From: Tillandsia leiboldiana
Lineage: Eukaryota > Streptophyta > Magnoliopsida > Poales > Bromeliaceae
DNA: 64,000 bases
Reading direction: 5' to 3'
NCBI GenBank assembly: GCA_029204045.2
Contig: CM055071.1
Coordinates: forward strand, 22,686,525-22,750,524
Shown here: one piece after another, positions 20,763 through 32,213 of the stretch
How positions within the stretch are numbered: the stretch's first letter is position 1
Layout of the letters: each line of letters opens with the position of its first letter
Notes under the pieces: generated by a model
Database searches by the model: none
The model's input: the letters and a program-made list of their open reading frames with translations, nothing else
What the model was told of the DNA's origin: nothing
Program-made: the position numbers and the translations under genes

Positions 20763-23700
20763 TGTGATGATCCAGGTTTCCATGCACTGTTTTCCCGTGA
20801 ATCCAAGTGTGAAACACCTAATGATGGTGTTTGATCCACAGTGTGTCAAAGGGACAGCACAGGTGGGTCCGTGGCAGTGTTTATTGTTAGTTTGGCCTTC
20901 GGCGGGGTTTGCCGAATTTTAGAAAAGTTTCTAGGCCAAACGGATGGCGTATTTGGATTCAGCGCGGAAAAACGCTTGAAAACGGCTATTTATTTGCCGG
21001 ATTTGGAGTCCGGATGCCCAAAAACGGACTCCCGGAAGTTTCTAGTGTCTCCTGGTGCATGGGGGAGGGCCGTGGACCGCCGGATGCCACGTGGCGGGCC
21101 CTCATTGGCCGGCCCGCGGCGCCCGGTGCATGGAACGGCTCGGCGGGGTGCACGGACCCGGCGCACCGACACGTGGCGCATGGCTACTGGCGGGCTCATG
21201 GGACTCGGCGCAGGGGACAACGCCTGCCCCCGCGCCTGACCGCACAGTGCGTGGGACGCGCGTCGCCTCGCCATTGGCGAGCGCCTGCGGGGCTGACCGC
21301 GCGGTCGGGACGCGCGTCGGCCGCTGGCGCGCCCCGCACGGCTGTTCGCTGTGCGGGATGCGCGCCGATCTCCTGTGGGGACGCGCGTCGCGTGCTGGTT
21401 GGTTCCGCCCGGTCGGACGGAACGCGTCCGACCCGCCCTGGCGGATCCGGGCCCAAACGCGGCCCGAATCCAATAACGCGGGTTTGTTTTTTCTCCTTCT
21501 TGATTCTTTTAGGGCATTGGGAGCCCGATTTCTCCCTTTCTGTTTGGAACCACTCCGAGCCCCCTCTTAGACATTTCTTCCTCTCCCAATCCTCCATCCA
21601 CTGTAGAAATCTCAAGAATTTTGAAGGCTCGGATCCCAAGGTTTGCATTTATCCGGCGCGGCGCGACGATCGTTCTACGGCTACCAGATTCGTCGCATTT
21701 CGGTGTTCTAGCTCCCCCGGCTCACCCCGACATCCTGTTTTTACGATTTTTGCGCCGTCAGATTCTTGACAGGTAGGGCTTCACTTTCTCTTTTATGAGT
21801 TTCTCTTGATTCAGAGGTTTTGATGGTGATTCTGTGGCTTCTTTCTGACCCTTTTTCCGTCGCGGAGTTTTGGGACAGCACCATCTCGTTTTGGTGATAA
21901 CTTCGCGCTCGAGCATCGAAACAGGGCGATTCAAAAGGGGATTTGCATCTACGCGTCACGAGGAATCTCCTGGAATTTTCGTGGATTTTTGTGGAATTTC
22001 CCTGAAGGTGAGGAATCCCTTTTTACAGAATTTTATATCGCTGTTTTGGGATGAATGTATTGTTTGAGGTGGTCCTCTTGTCGATTTTCGTTCTCAGCAC
22101 AGAAAAATCGTGGGAAAACGTGCAGGTACTTGTTTCGACCGGATCGTCGCGTAGATCGCAGTGTATATTTTCTGGGAATTTTGTGGGCACGTGTCACAGG
22201 TAAAAATGGCTGAACAGTAAATCTGAATTTGGGAGACAGATTTTGGGTTAAACTTGAATTGTAATTTGTGTGTGTTCTTTGGGATCTTTGGCACAGTGTT
22301 GCGGGGTTTTTCCGGAGCGAGCGCGGACTTAGCCTTTGAGGACCGGATTTAGCGCTCGAGGTGGGTACCGTTGTTTACCTCCTACTTATGATGTCCCCAC
22401 TAGGCCTATTGGAGTGCTTCACTGTTATGTTGCTAAATGAACCGGAATAAGTTAAAATGGCATCTTGGTTGAGAATTGGACTTATTGCTTGGGCTACATC
22501 TTAAAATGGACTAAGTATTAATGAATGGATGATTCTTATATTAATATGTCGTTTAAACCTCACGGGGGGGGGGGAGTTTTGCTATAAAGGACTATCTTAC
22601 TCGTACACTTTGGGACCTCTTATGCTTATGTGATAAATGGATATGAGATAACTTAGCAAATGAAAGTTTAACTAGTGGCATACCTCTCTATTGGGAAGGA
22701 TAATAATATTTAAACCCTGTTTTTATATAAAGGACTTTGCATGCTTAAATGGACATCTAGTTAGGCCACCTTTTTCTGCTACACTATCATGCTGGAATTG
22801 ACTTAGGAGAAACCATGCTTTTCTCTTCTTTTATTTATATTCGGGGGATAGTGCGCTCGGGTTCGAGCAGGGACTGGGATAGTGTAGTCAGACAGTTGTG
22901 GGCTTTGGGACAGGCAGGCTGTGAGGGCCGGGCATTGCGGCAACCGCGGATCTTTGGCGGTTGACCGGACAGTAGTTATTGCATCAGATTGGGATAGAGG
23001 ATTTGGATTTCTTTTAGTGGATGGGTTTTCCACCGTGATCAGAGTCATGATCCAGTCCTGCTGATTTGGTACTTGTTACCCAGGCATTATACTCGTGTGG
23101 GTCGCTCCCCTCGAGTGCCACTCCGGAGTGTGCGTTTTTACAGGCTTCGAGTCTTCGAGACTCCCTTTTCCTATCGGTGTTATGCGTAGGCTGGCATACC
23201 CGATTTGGCAGGCAGAGCAGGCAGTACCAGTGCTTACTGGTGTATCGATTGGGCCTAGACAGGCAGGCGTTGACATTCTGATGCATACATATAGCTAATC
23301 TATCAGTTAGCTCATTAGAGGCATGTAGTGGTAGCTCTATTCATCATCAGCAGTTTTAATTACAGCTTACCACCTCTGTTCATCTTTTCTGCCTCTTATA
23401 GTCCTAGTGGGCACATTTGTGTTGAGGTCTACCCACTAGGAGGAGGCTACTGTTTTATAGTAGTTCTCACTCCCCACTGCTTTTCTTCTTCTATTCCCCT
23501 TTGTTTTGCAGAGTCGTCTGCGGCTGTTGCAGGACCCTCCACTGCGGACCGAGGTAAGAGAATCGCGGACTAGGTAGCGGTCCACCCAGGCACCAGTTCT
23601 ATTATTAGATGTACCCCGATACTCTCAGATACTCTACTATTCATTTCTTTTTGGGTCTGGCTTCGGCCAGCTGGTTGTATTTGATTAGTGAGCTGGGAGA

Positions 23701-23908
23701 GACTTATGTATTATTGAGAGTTACTTTCTGCACCTTGCTTTTCTGCTTTATCTGAGATGTATTAGTTACTGTTTAGCTCTGTTTATGCTCTTTTATTATA
23801 TCATCCATACTTGAGCAGGTTACCAGCGCTTCGTATACACGGGAAATTCTGTGTATACGGCGGATCTGTAGACGGGCCCGGGTTCTGGTTTACACCCGGG
23901 GCGTGACA
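20763..23908 (+). repeat. G5 5' LTR (3146 bp)
   Basis: It starts TGTGATGATCCAGG and ends GGGGCGTGACA. It contains the inverted repeat GGATCCGGGCC/GGCCCGAATCC (21443-21471), a short GGGC/GCCC hairpin (21512-21526), the conserved block CGGCGCGGCGCGACG near 21653 and an 11-base G run near 22562. No clear TATA box is present where G3 and G4 have one. Long frames across its GC-rich part (about 20909-21769) are not genes. Confidence 0.97.
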
Positions 23909-23916
23909 GATTAAGT

Positions 23917-23928
23917 TGGTATCAGAGC
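23917..23928 (+). other. G5 primer binding site
   Basis: TGGTATCAGAGC lies eight bases after the 5' LTR end, as in G2 and G4. It is complementary to the 3' end of initiator-Met tRNA. Confidence 0.95.
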
Positions 23929-24210
23929 TTAGGGATAGGTCAATTGGGACTTAGGAAACCCTAGGCTTTTGGCAGACCCTAGGAAGGCAGGGCGTGAGTG
24001 ACGTGACATTATGCGAGAGTCGGCAATTTGGTCATATATTATTTTGACTCTTCCAGGGAGTGAAGAGGGATTGGCATGTCCTGTTTCTGGCGAACTATTA
24101 TGTTGGCTGCAGACAACATAAGGTTACAGAAATAGGAGGATGCCTTTGACTTTCGCTAGATTGGGTCGTGTGTGGTTTCGGTTCTGATTCGTGGTTTCTT
24201 GTGTGACAGG

Positions 24211-27200
24211 ATGCCTCCCAGGCGGCGGATTCCTACCCGGGGTACCCCTACACCCCCGGAGGGGCCGGAGCAGTCCGGACCTTCAGAGATTGCTGAGTTG
24301 AGGGCCATGGTGGCCCAGCTGGCGGAGGGTCACCGCCGGCAGGAGCAGAGGTTTGAGCAGCTGCTTGCTCAGGTTGGGGCCCCTCCCCCTACTACTACTG
24401 AGGCCCCCGCACCACCTGTTGTACCACCGGCTATACCGCTTGTGCCTACGGCACCATCTTCGAGCAGCGGGGCCCCGGGAGCGATCCGACCTTTGGCTCC
24501 CGAGGAGGAGCAGGAGTTTACTGATAAACTCACCCATTTCTGCAAGCGGGGACCGCCTAGATTCTCGGGGCGGAGCACTCACCCTTGGGAGGTTGGGACG
24601 TGGCTTTCAGCAATGGAGAAGTTGTTCCGAGACTTCTTCATCGATCAGAAGTACCGGGTACACATGGCTGTGCATTGTCTGGATGGAGATGCGGACACGT
24701 GGTGGCGTCGGGTGGAGCCCCTGGAGTTTCAGATCACCCGGCAGCTACCTTGGGCAGAGTTCAAGAGGATGGTCCTGGACACTTACTTTTCCACCAGCGT
24801 GAAGAAAAAGGTAGAGGATGACCTGAAGAATCTCCAGCAGGGCGACCGGTCGGCATGGGACTACTTTCAGGAGTTTTCGCGACTGCTCAGCTGCGTTCCC
24901 TACGTCGCGAGGGATGGACCACATCAGGTGGAGCTCTTCGAGTCGGGCCTGCGCCCGGAGCTCTATACCTTGGTGCATGCACAGAGATTACAGACCCTGG
25001 AGGAGGCGGCCGAGCATGCACAGTGGATCGAGAGAGGAGACCACGTTGTTGCCAGACATGGGGGCCTGGCCGCTCAGGGATCGGACAGGAAGCGGCCAGC
25101 GCAGGATGATGGGGGACAGGCCAGCTCCTGGAGGCCGCCCCGACCCCCGCCGCCTCAGTTCTCAGGCCGCGGGCGTTCGGAGCGGCGAGGGCATGGTGGA
25201 TCTCCGAGGCCCCCACAGCACCAGCAGCAGCACTCACGACAGCAGCAGCATTCTCAGCAGCAGAGGTCGCAGTCCCGGCACCAGGGATCTCAGCGGCAGA
25301 GGCAGCAGCAGCAGGGGAGGCAGCCCCAGACCCCAGCCAGGTGCATTTTCTGCCAGGGACAGCACTCTCCTGATACTTGTGACCAGAGGTTTGGCCGCTG
25401 TTACCGGTGCGGACAGTCGGGCCACGTTCGAGCTACTTGCCCTTATGCGCCAGCACCGGCTCCTTCCTCGGCATCCGCCCCACCGGCGCCCCAGCAGCGG
25501 TCCTATGCTCCGGCAAGCAGGGCCCCTTCTTCCCACCCGGCAGATCACCGACCACCGGCACAGAGCGGGCGGGTTTATGCCGCCCAGGTTGCGGACTCCC
25601 TGGCAGCCGACCACGTGGTGGCAGGTATCGTTTTACTTTCTGGCAGTAGAGCTCGCACCTTATTTGATACCGGGGCATCACATTCTTTCATCAGTAGAGC
25701 ATTTGCATCATCTCATGGACTAGAGTTAGGTCGGTTGCCACGTGCGTTAGAGGTACGGGTTCCCGAGCATACTTTACTTGTAGAGGAGTGTTGTTGGTCT
25801 TGCCCTGTACAGATCGAGTCGTGGATCTTACCAGCGGACCTGATGGTCCTGAGTCAGCTGCGAGACTTTGATATGGTACTTGGGATGGACTGGCTGACTC
25901 GCTATTATGCGACTATTGATTGTGCTGCGAGGACGGTGACTTTTAGCGAGCCAGGCCAGGAGGTGATTGTGTACAGAGGATGCCAGAGTACCTTCTTCGC
26001 CGCGATAGTTTCGACTTCTCGTGCGAGGCAGATGATGCGCAGCGGATGCGTGGCCTTTTTGGCCAGTGTGGTTGAGGGGCCTGCGGCGGCACCGGGACTC
26101 GCGGATATCCCTATAGTCCACGAGTTCCCGGATGTTTTCCCACCAGAGCTGACTTGTATGCCGCCGGATAGGGAGATCGAGTTTTTGATTGACGTAGTCC
26201 CAGGAACTGCGCCAATCTCTAAGGCCCCTTACCGAATGGCACCGGCGGAGCTGCGGGAGTTGAAGGCGCAACTCCAGGATTTATTGGATAAGGGTTTTGT
26301 GAGGCCGAGTGTATCACCTTGGGGAGCACCGGTGCTGTTCGTGAAGAAGAAGGATGGTTCACTTCGTCTTTGTGTGGATTACCGAGAGCTGAATAAAGTG
26401 ACCATCAAGAACAAGTACCCTTTGCCGCGCATCGACGACTTATTTGATCAGCTGCAAGGGTCTTGTGTCTTCTCTAAGATTGATTTACAGTCTGGTTACC
26501 ACCAACTGAAGGTGAAGACCGAGGATGTTCCTAAGACAGCATTCAGGACTCGGTACGGGCATTACGAGTTCACCGTCATGCCTTTTGGATTGACTAATGC
26601 CCCTGCCGCATTTATGGATTTGATGAACAGGGTCTTTCGACCTTATCTGGACCGGTTTGTGGTAGTGTTCATCGATGACATCCTGATTTACTCTCGGAGC
26701 GATGTGGAGCACGAGGAGCATCTGAGGATAGTGCTGCAACTTCTGAGGGAGAAGAAGTTGTATGCCAAGTTGTCTAAGTGCGAGTTTTGGCTTCGAGAGG
26801 TTGCCTTTTTGGGCCATGTGATTTCAGCCGCGGGAGTGGCGGTAGACCCGGCGAAGATTGAGGCGATCCGGGATTGGCCCCGACCGACGACGGTAGCAGA
26901 GGTTCGCAGTTTTATGGGCTTGGCAGGTTATTACCGTCGGTTTGTGGAAGGTTTTGCGAAACTTTCCGCACCCCTCACTCGTCTGACGCGCAAAGGAATT
27001 AAGTTCATCTGGAGTGAGGATTGCCAGAGAAGCTTCGAGGAACTGAAGACCAGATTGATGTCAGCTCCTATCCTTTCCCTCCCTGTTATGGGGAAAGGAT
27101 ACGTGATCTACAGTGACGCATCGCATAGTGGACTCGGGTGCGTGCTGATGCAGGAGGGTAAGGTAATCGCTTATGCTTCGCGACAACTCAAGGATTATGA

Positions 27201-29013
27201 GAAAAATTACCCTACCCATGACTTGGAGCTAGCGGCTGTGATCTTCGCACTGAAGTTGTGGCGCCACTATCTGTATGGGGAACACTGCGAGATTTACACC
27301 GACCACAAGAGCCTGAAGTATCTGTTCACGCAGAAGGAGCTCAATCTGAGGCAGCGCAGATGGTTGGAGCTGTTAAAGGATTACGATGTGGACATACTTT
27401 ACCATCCTGGCAAGGCAAACGTGGTCGCTGATGCCCTGAGCAGGAGAGCAGTGCAGAGCTTATCTATGATGATCACCGATCAGGCGCCATTATTGGAGCA
27501 GATGAGGCGGTTAGAGCTTGAGGTGGTGTCCCCGGGGGTTTCTGCTAGACTATTGTCCTTGGTCGTGCAGCCCACTCTGTTGGACAGGATTCGGGAGAAA
27601 CAGAGTGAGGACCCCCATCTGATGAGGATTCGAGAGCAGATTCCGGCTGGAGAGGCAGGGGATTTCTCAGTTGATGCTTCGGGAGTACTACGGTACAGGG
27701 ACCGAGCTTGCGTGCCTATGGACTCGGAGACTCGAGAGCAGATCTTGCGGGAGGCTCATTATACACCTTATACCATCCATCCTGGTGGGACTAAGATGTA
27801 TAAGGACCTCAAGGCACAGTTCTGGTGGAGCGGCATGAAAAGAGATATTGGCAGATTTGTGGCGCACTGCTTAACTTGTCAGCAAGTAAAGGCTGAGCAT
27901 CGTGTACCTGCTGGCAAGTTGCAGAGCCTCCCGATCCCTGAATGGAAGTGGGATCATATCACTATGGATTTTGTCACGGGATTGCCGAGAGCTCAGGCTG
28001 GAGCGGATGCGATCTGGGTGGTCGTGGACAGACTCACCAAATCCGCTCACTTTATACCAGTTCAGATGACTTGGCCATTGGATCGACTGGCACAGGTGTA
28101 CTTGGCCGAGGTGGTCAGATTGCACGGGATACCCATTTCCATCGTGTCGGATAGGGACTCGAGGTTTGTCTCGCACTTTTGGAGGAGTTTACAGACGGCC
28201 CTAGGGACACGGCTTCACTTCAGCACAGCTTTTCACCCACAGACGGACGGACAGTCAGAGCGCACCATTCAGACTCTCGAGGATATGCTACGAGCATGCG
28301 TTCTGGACTTTGGGGGCGGGTGGCACCGACATCTGGGATTGGTCGAGTTTGCGTACAACAACAGCTATCAAGCGAGCATCCAGATGGCCCCGTTTGAAGC
28401 GTTGTATGGGCGCAAGTGTCGGTCACCCCTATATTGGAGTGATGTGGGCGAGAAGAAGACCTTGGGTCCTGATCTACTATTGGAGGCAGAGGAGAAGGTC
28501 AGACTGATTCGACGACATCTGGAGACAGCTCAGAGCCGGCAGAAGAGTTATGCTGACACCCGACGACGAGACTTGGAGTTTCAGGTGGGCGATCATGTCT
28601 TTTTGAAAGTCTCGCCGTCGAAAGGGATTCGGAGATTTGGGATTCGTGGAAAACTGAGCCCTCGTTATATCGGACCTTTTGAGGTATTGGAGCGCATCGG
28701 GCCAGTTGCCTACCGGCTTGCACTTCCTCCCAGATTGGCTAGTGTTCACGACGTGTTTCATGTATCCACCCTGAGGAGATATGTTCATGACCCGTCGCAC
28801 ATCATTGATTTCGTCCCACTGGAGGTTGCGGAGGACTTGAGCTATGTCGAGCGGCCACTGCGGATTTTGGACCGCGAGGTTAGAGAGCTGCGCAGCCGGG
28901 CCATCCCTTATGTGAAGGTTCTGTGGAGCAACCAGGGCGAGCGCGAAGCTACGTGGGAGCTGGAGTCAGCGATGTTGGATGCCCACCCCCAATTGTTTGA
29001 GGCCCCGACTTGA
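24211..29013 (+). CDS. G5 Gag-Pol polyprotein (1600 residues, intact)
   Basis: The ATG at 24211 (MPPRRRIPTRG) is chosen because G4 has the same start; upstream in-frame codons lack ATG. Order: a coiled-coil-like stretch (25-55), Gag core (about 95-290), a Gln/Arg-rich linker, knuckles CIFCQGQHSPDTC (378) and CYRCGQSGHVRATC (397), protease LFDTGAS (D486), RT with VFIDDILIYS (D822, D823), RNase H YSDASHSGLG (D969), integrase zinc region (HCLTCQQ) and a DD35E core (D1253, D1314, E1350 with 35 residues between the last two). A chromodomain-like tail (about 1548-1595, YVKVLWSNQGEREATWE) is expected to steer integration towards marked chromatin. TTTCTTGTGTGACAG just before the ATG resembles a 3' splice site and recurs in G1 and G4. 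Confidence 0.97.
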   Translation: MPPRRRIPTRGTPTPPEGPEQSGPSEIAELRAMVAQLAEGHRRQEQRFEQLLAQVGAPPPTTTEAPAPPVVPPAIPLVPTAPSSSSGAPGAIRPLAPEEEQEFTDKLTHFCKRGPPRFSGRSTHPWEVGTWLSAMEKLFRDFFIDQKYRVHMAVHCLDGDADTWWRRVEPLEFQITRQLPWAEFKRMVLDTYFSTSVKKKVEDDLKNLQQGDRSAWDYFQEFSRLLSCVPYVARDGPHQVELFESGLRPELYTLVHAQRLQTLEEAAEHAQWIERGDHVVARHGGLAAQGSDRKRPAQDDGGQASSWRPPRPPPPQFSGRGRSERRGHGGSPRPPQHQQQHSRQQQHSQQQRSQSRHQGSQRQRQQQQGRQPQTPARCIFCQGQHSPDTCDQRFGRCYRCGQSGHVRATCPYAPAPAPSSASAPPAPQQRSYAPASRAPSSHPADHRPPAQSGRVYAAQVADSLAADHVVAGIVLLSGSRARTLFDTGASHSFISRAFASSHGLELGRLPRALEVRVPEHTLLVEECCWSCPVQIESWILPADLMVLSQLRDFDMVLGMDWLTRYYATIDCAARTVTFSEPGQEVIVYRGCQSTFFAAIVSTSRARQMMRSGCVAFLASVVEGPAAAPGLADIPIVHEFPDVFPPELTCMPPDREIEFLIDVVPGTAPISKAPYRMAPAELRELKAQLQDLLDKGFVRPSVSPWGAPVLFVKKKDGSLRLCVDYRELNKVTIKNKYPLPRIDDLFDQLQGSCVFSKIDLQSGYHQLKVKTEDVPKTAFRTRYGHYEFTVMPFGLTNAPAAFMDLMNRVFRPYLDRFVVVFIDDILIYSRSDVEHEEHLRIVLQLLREKKLYAKLSKCEFWLREVAFLGHVISAAGVAVDPAKIEAIRDWPRPTTVAEVRSFMGLAGYYRRFVEGFAKLSAPLTRLTRKGIKFIWSEDCQRSFEELKTRLMSAPILSLPVMGKGYVIYSDASHSGLGCVLMQEGKVIAYASRQLKDYEKNYPTHDLELAAVIFALKLWRHYLYGEHCEIYTDHKSLKYLFTQKELNLRQRRWLELLKDYDVDILYHPGKANVVADALSRRAVQSLSMMITDQAPLLEQMRRLELEVVSPGVSARLLSLVVQPTLLDRIREKQSEDPHLMRIREQIPAGEAGDFSVDASGVLRYRDRACVPMDSETREQILREAHYTPYTIHPGGTKMYKDLKAQFWWSGMKRDIGRFVAHCLTCQQVKAEHRVPAGKLQSLPIPEWKWDHITMDFVTGLPRAQAGADAIWVVVDRLTKSAHFIPVQMTWPLDRLAQVYLAEVVRLHGIPISIVSDRDSRFVSHFWRSLQTALGTRLHFSTAFHPQTDGQSERTIQTLEDMLRACVLDFGGGWHRHLGLVEFAYNNSYQASIQMAPFEALYGRKCRSPLYWSDVGEKKTLGPDLLLEAEEKVRLIRRHLETAQSRQKSYADTRRRDLEFQVGDHVFLKVSPSKGIRRFGIRGKLSPRYIGPFEVLERIGPVAYRLALPPRLASVHDVFHVSTLRRYVHDPSHIIDFVPLEVAEDLSYVERPLRILDREVRELRSRAIPYVKVLWSNQGEREATWELESAMLDAHPQLFEAPT

Positions 29014-29049
29014 GGTATGATTTTAGTTTCGAGGACGAAACTTTCTTTT

Positions 29050-29061
29050 AGTAGGGGAGGA
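29050..29061 (+). other. G5 polypurine tract
   Basis: AGTAGGGGAGGA directly precedes the 3' LTR and primes plus-strand DNA synthesis. Confidence 0.92.
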
Positions 29062-32000
29062 TGTGATGATCCAGGTTTCCATGCACTGTTTTCCCGTGAA
29101 TCCAAGTGTGAAACACCTAATGATGGTGTTTGATCCACAGTGTGTCAAAGGGACAGCACAGGTGGGTCCGTGGCAGTGTTTATTGTTAGTTTGGCCTTCG
29201 GCGGGGTTTGCCGAATTTTAGAAAAGTTTCTAGGCCAAACGGATGGCGTATTTGGATTCAGCGCGGAAAAAACGCTTGAAAACGGCTATTTATTTGCCGG
29301 ATTTGGAGTCCGGATGCCCAAAAACGGACTCCCGGAAGTTTCTAGTGTCTCCTGGTGCATGGGGGAGGGCCGTGGACCGCCGGATGCCACGTGGCGGGCC
29401 CTCATTGGCCGGCCCGCGGCGCCCGGTGCATGGAACGGCTCGGCGGGGTGCACGGACCCGGCGCACCGACACGTGGCGCATGGCTACTGGCGGGCTCATG
29501 GGACTCGGCGCAGGGGACAACGCCTGCCCCCGCGCCTGACCGCACAGTGCGTGGGACGCGCGTCGCCTCGCCATTGGCGAGCGCCTGCGGGGCTGACCGC
29601 GCGGTCGGGACGCGCGTCGGCCGCTGGCGCGCCCCGCACGGCTGTTCGCTGTGCGGGATGCGCGCCGATCTCCTGTGGGGACGCGCGTCGCGTGCTGGTT
29701 GGTTCCGCCCGGTCGGACGGAACGCGTCCGACCCGCCCTGGCGGATCCGGGCCCAAACGCGGCCCGAATCCAATAACGCGGGTTTGTTTTTTCTCCTTCT
29801 TGATTCTTTTAGGGCATTGGGAGCCCGATTTCTCCCTTTCTGTTTGGAACCACTCCGAGCCCCCTCTTAGACATTTCTTCCTCTCCCAATCCTCCATCCA
29901 CTGTAGAAATCTCAAGAATTTTGAAGGCTCGGATCCCAAGGTTTGCATTTATCCGGCGCGGCGCGACGATCGTTCTACGGCTACCAGATTCGTCGCATTT
30001 CGGTGTTCTAGCTCCCCCGGCTCACCCCGACATCCTGTTTTTACGATTTTTGCGCCGTCGGATTCTTGACAGGTAGGGCTTCACTTTCTCTTTTATGAGT
30101 TTCTCTTGATTCAGAGGTTTTGATGGTGATTCTGTGGCTTCTTTCTGACCCTTTTTCCGTCGCGGAGTTTTGGGACAGCACCATCTCGTTTTGGCGATAA
30201 CTTCGCGCTCGAGCATCGAAACAGGGCGATTCAAAAGGGGATTTGCATCTACGCGTCACGAGGAATCTCCTGGAATTTTCGTGGATTTTTGTGGAATTTC
30301 CCTGAAGGTGAGGAATCCCTTTTTACAGAATTTTATATCGCTGTTTTGGGATGAATGTATTGTTTGAGGTGGTCCTCTTGTCGATTTTCGTTCTCAGCAC
30401 AGAAAAATCGTGGGAAAACGTGCAGGTACTTGTTTCGACCGGATCGTCGCGTAGATCGCAGTGTATATTTTCTGGGAATTTTGTGGGCACGTGTCACAGG
30501 TAAAAATGGCTGAACAGTAAATCTGAATTTGGGAGACAGATTTTGGGTTAAACTTGAATTGTAATTTGTGTGTGTTCTTTGGGATCTTTGGCACAGTGTT
30601 GCGGGGTTTTTTCCGGAGCGAGCGCGGACTTAGCCTTTGAGGACCGGATTTAGCGCTCGAGGTGGGTACCGTTGTTTACCTCCTACTTATGATGTCCCCA
30701 CTAGGCCTATTGGAGTGCTTCACTGTTATGTTGCTAAATGAACCGGAATAAGTTAAAATGGCATCTTGGTTGAGAATTGGACTTATTGCTTGGGCTACAT
30801 CTTAAAATGGACTAAGTATTAATGAATGGATGATTCTTATATTAATATGTCGTTTAAACCTCACGGGGGGGGGGAGTTTTGCTATAAAGGACTATCTTAC
30901 TCGTACACTTTGGGACCTCTTATGCTTATGTGATAAATGGATATGAGATAACTTAGCAAATGAAAGTTTAACTAGTGGCATACCTCTCTATTGGGAAGGA
31001 TAATAATATTTAAACCCTGTTTTTATATAAAGGACTTTGCATGCTTAAATGGACATCTAGTTAGGCCACCTTTTTCTGCTACACTATCATGCTGGAATTG
31101 ACTTAGGAGAAACCATGCTTTTCTCTTCTTTTATTTATATTCGGGGGATAGTGCGCTCGGGTTCGAGCAGGGACTGGGATAGTGTAGTCAGACAGTTGTG
31201 GGCTTTGGGACAGGCAGGCTGTGAGGGCCGGGCATTGCGGCAACCGCGGATCTTTGGCGGTTGACCGGACAGTAGTTATTGCATCAGATTGGGATAGAGG
31301 ATTTGGATTTCTTTTAGTGGATGGGTTTTCCACCGTGATCAGAGTCATGATCCAGTCCTGCTGATTTGGTACTTGTTACCCAGGCATTATACTCGTGTGG
31401 GTCGCTCCCCTCGAGTGCCACTCCGGAGTGTGCGTTTTTACAGGCTTCGAGTCTTCGAGACTCCCTTTTCCTATCGGTGTTATGCGTAGGCTGGCATACC
31501 CGATTTGGCAGGCAGAGCAGGCAGTACCAGTGCTTACTGGTGTATCGATTGGGCCTAGACAGGCAGGCGTTGACATTCTGATGCATACATATAGCTAATC
31601 TATCAGTTAGCTCATTAGAGGCATGTAGTGGTAGCTCTATTCATCATCAGCAGTTTTAATTACAGCTTACCACCTCTGTTCATCTTTTCTGCCTCTTATA
31701 GTCCTAGTGGGCACATTTGTGTTGAGGTCTACCCACTAGGAGGAGGCTACTGTTTTATAGTAGTTCTCACTCCCCACTGCTTTTCTTCTTCTATTCCCCT
31801 TTGTTTTGCAGAGTCGTCTGCGGCTGTTGCAGGACCCTCCACTGCGGACCGAGGTAAGAGAATCGCGGACTAGGTAGCGGTCCACCCAGGCACCAGTTCT
31901 ATTATTAGATGTACCCCGATACTCTCAGATACTCTACTATTCATTTCTTTTTGGGTCTGGCTTCGGCCAGCTGGTTGTATTTGATTAGTGAGCTGGGAGA

Positions 32001-32208
32001 GACTTATGTATTATTGAGAGTTACTTTCTGCACCTTGCTTTTCTGCTTTATCTGAGATGTATTAGTTACTGTTTAGCTCTGTTTATGCTCTTTTATTATA
32101 TCATCCATACTTGAGCAGGTTACCAGCGCTTCGTATACACGGGAAATTCTGTGTATACGGCGGATCTGTAGACGGGCCCGGGTTCTGGTTTACACCCGGG
32201 GCGTGACA
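29062..32208 (+). repeat. G5 3' LTR (3147 bp)
   Basis: Almost identical to 20763-23908. Differences seen: one extra A near 29270, A to G near 30060, T to C near 30195, one extra T near 30611 and one G fewer in the G run near 30870. Net length change is +1, as measured. It is followed by TTGCT and the rest of CopA RT. Confidence 0.97.
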
Positions 32209-32213
32209 TTGCT

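Larger units (their letters stand above)
20763..32208 (+). mobile_element. G5: complete young Ty3/gypsy chromovirus (Tekay/Del-like)
   Basis: A full element of 11,446 bp: 5' LTR 20763-23908, primer site 23917, gag-pol 24211-29013, purine tract 29050-29061, 3' LTR 29062-32208. It is flanked by TTGCT on both sides (20758-20762, 32209-32213), inside CopA RT. By eye the LTRs differ by two substitutions and three single-base changes in homopolymer runs over about 3.15 kb. Gag-pol has no stop or frameshift. It is the youngest datable insertion in the window and the best candidate for an active element. Confidence 0.97.

Noticed and set aside
20909..21769. A 286-residue frame, with a 309-residue counterpart at 29140-30069
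   Set aside because: Both lie inside the two G5 LTRs and differ in length because of one extra A. No domain is recognisable, and overlapping frames are open on the other strand.
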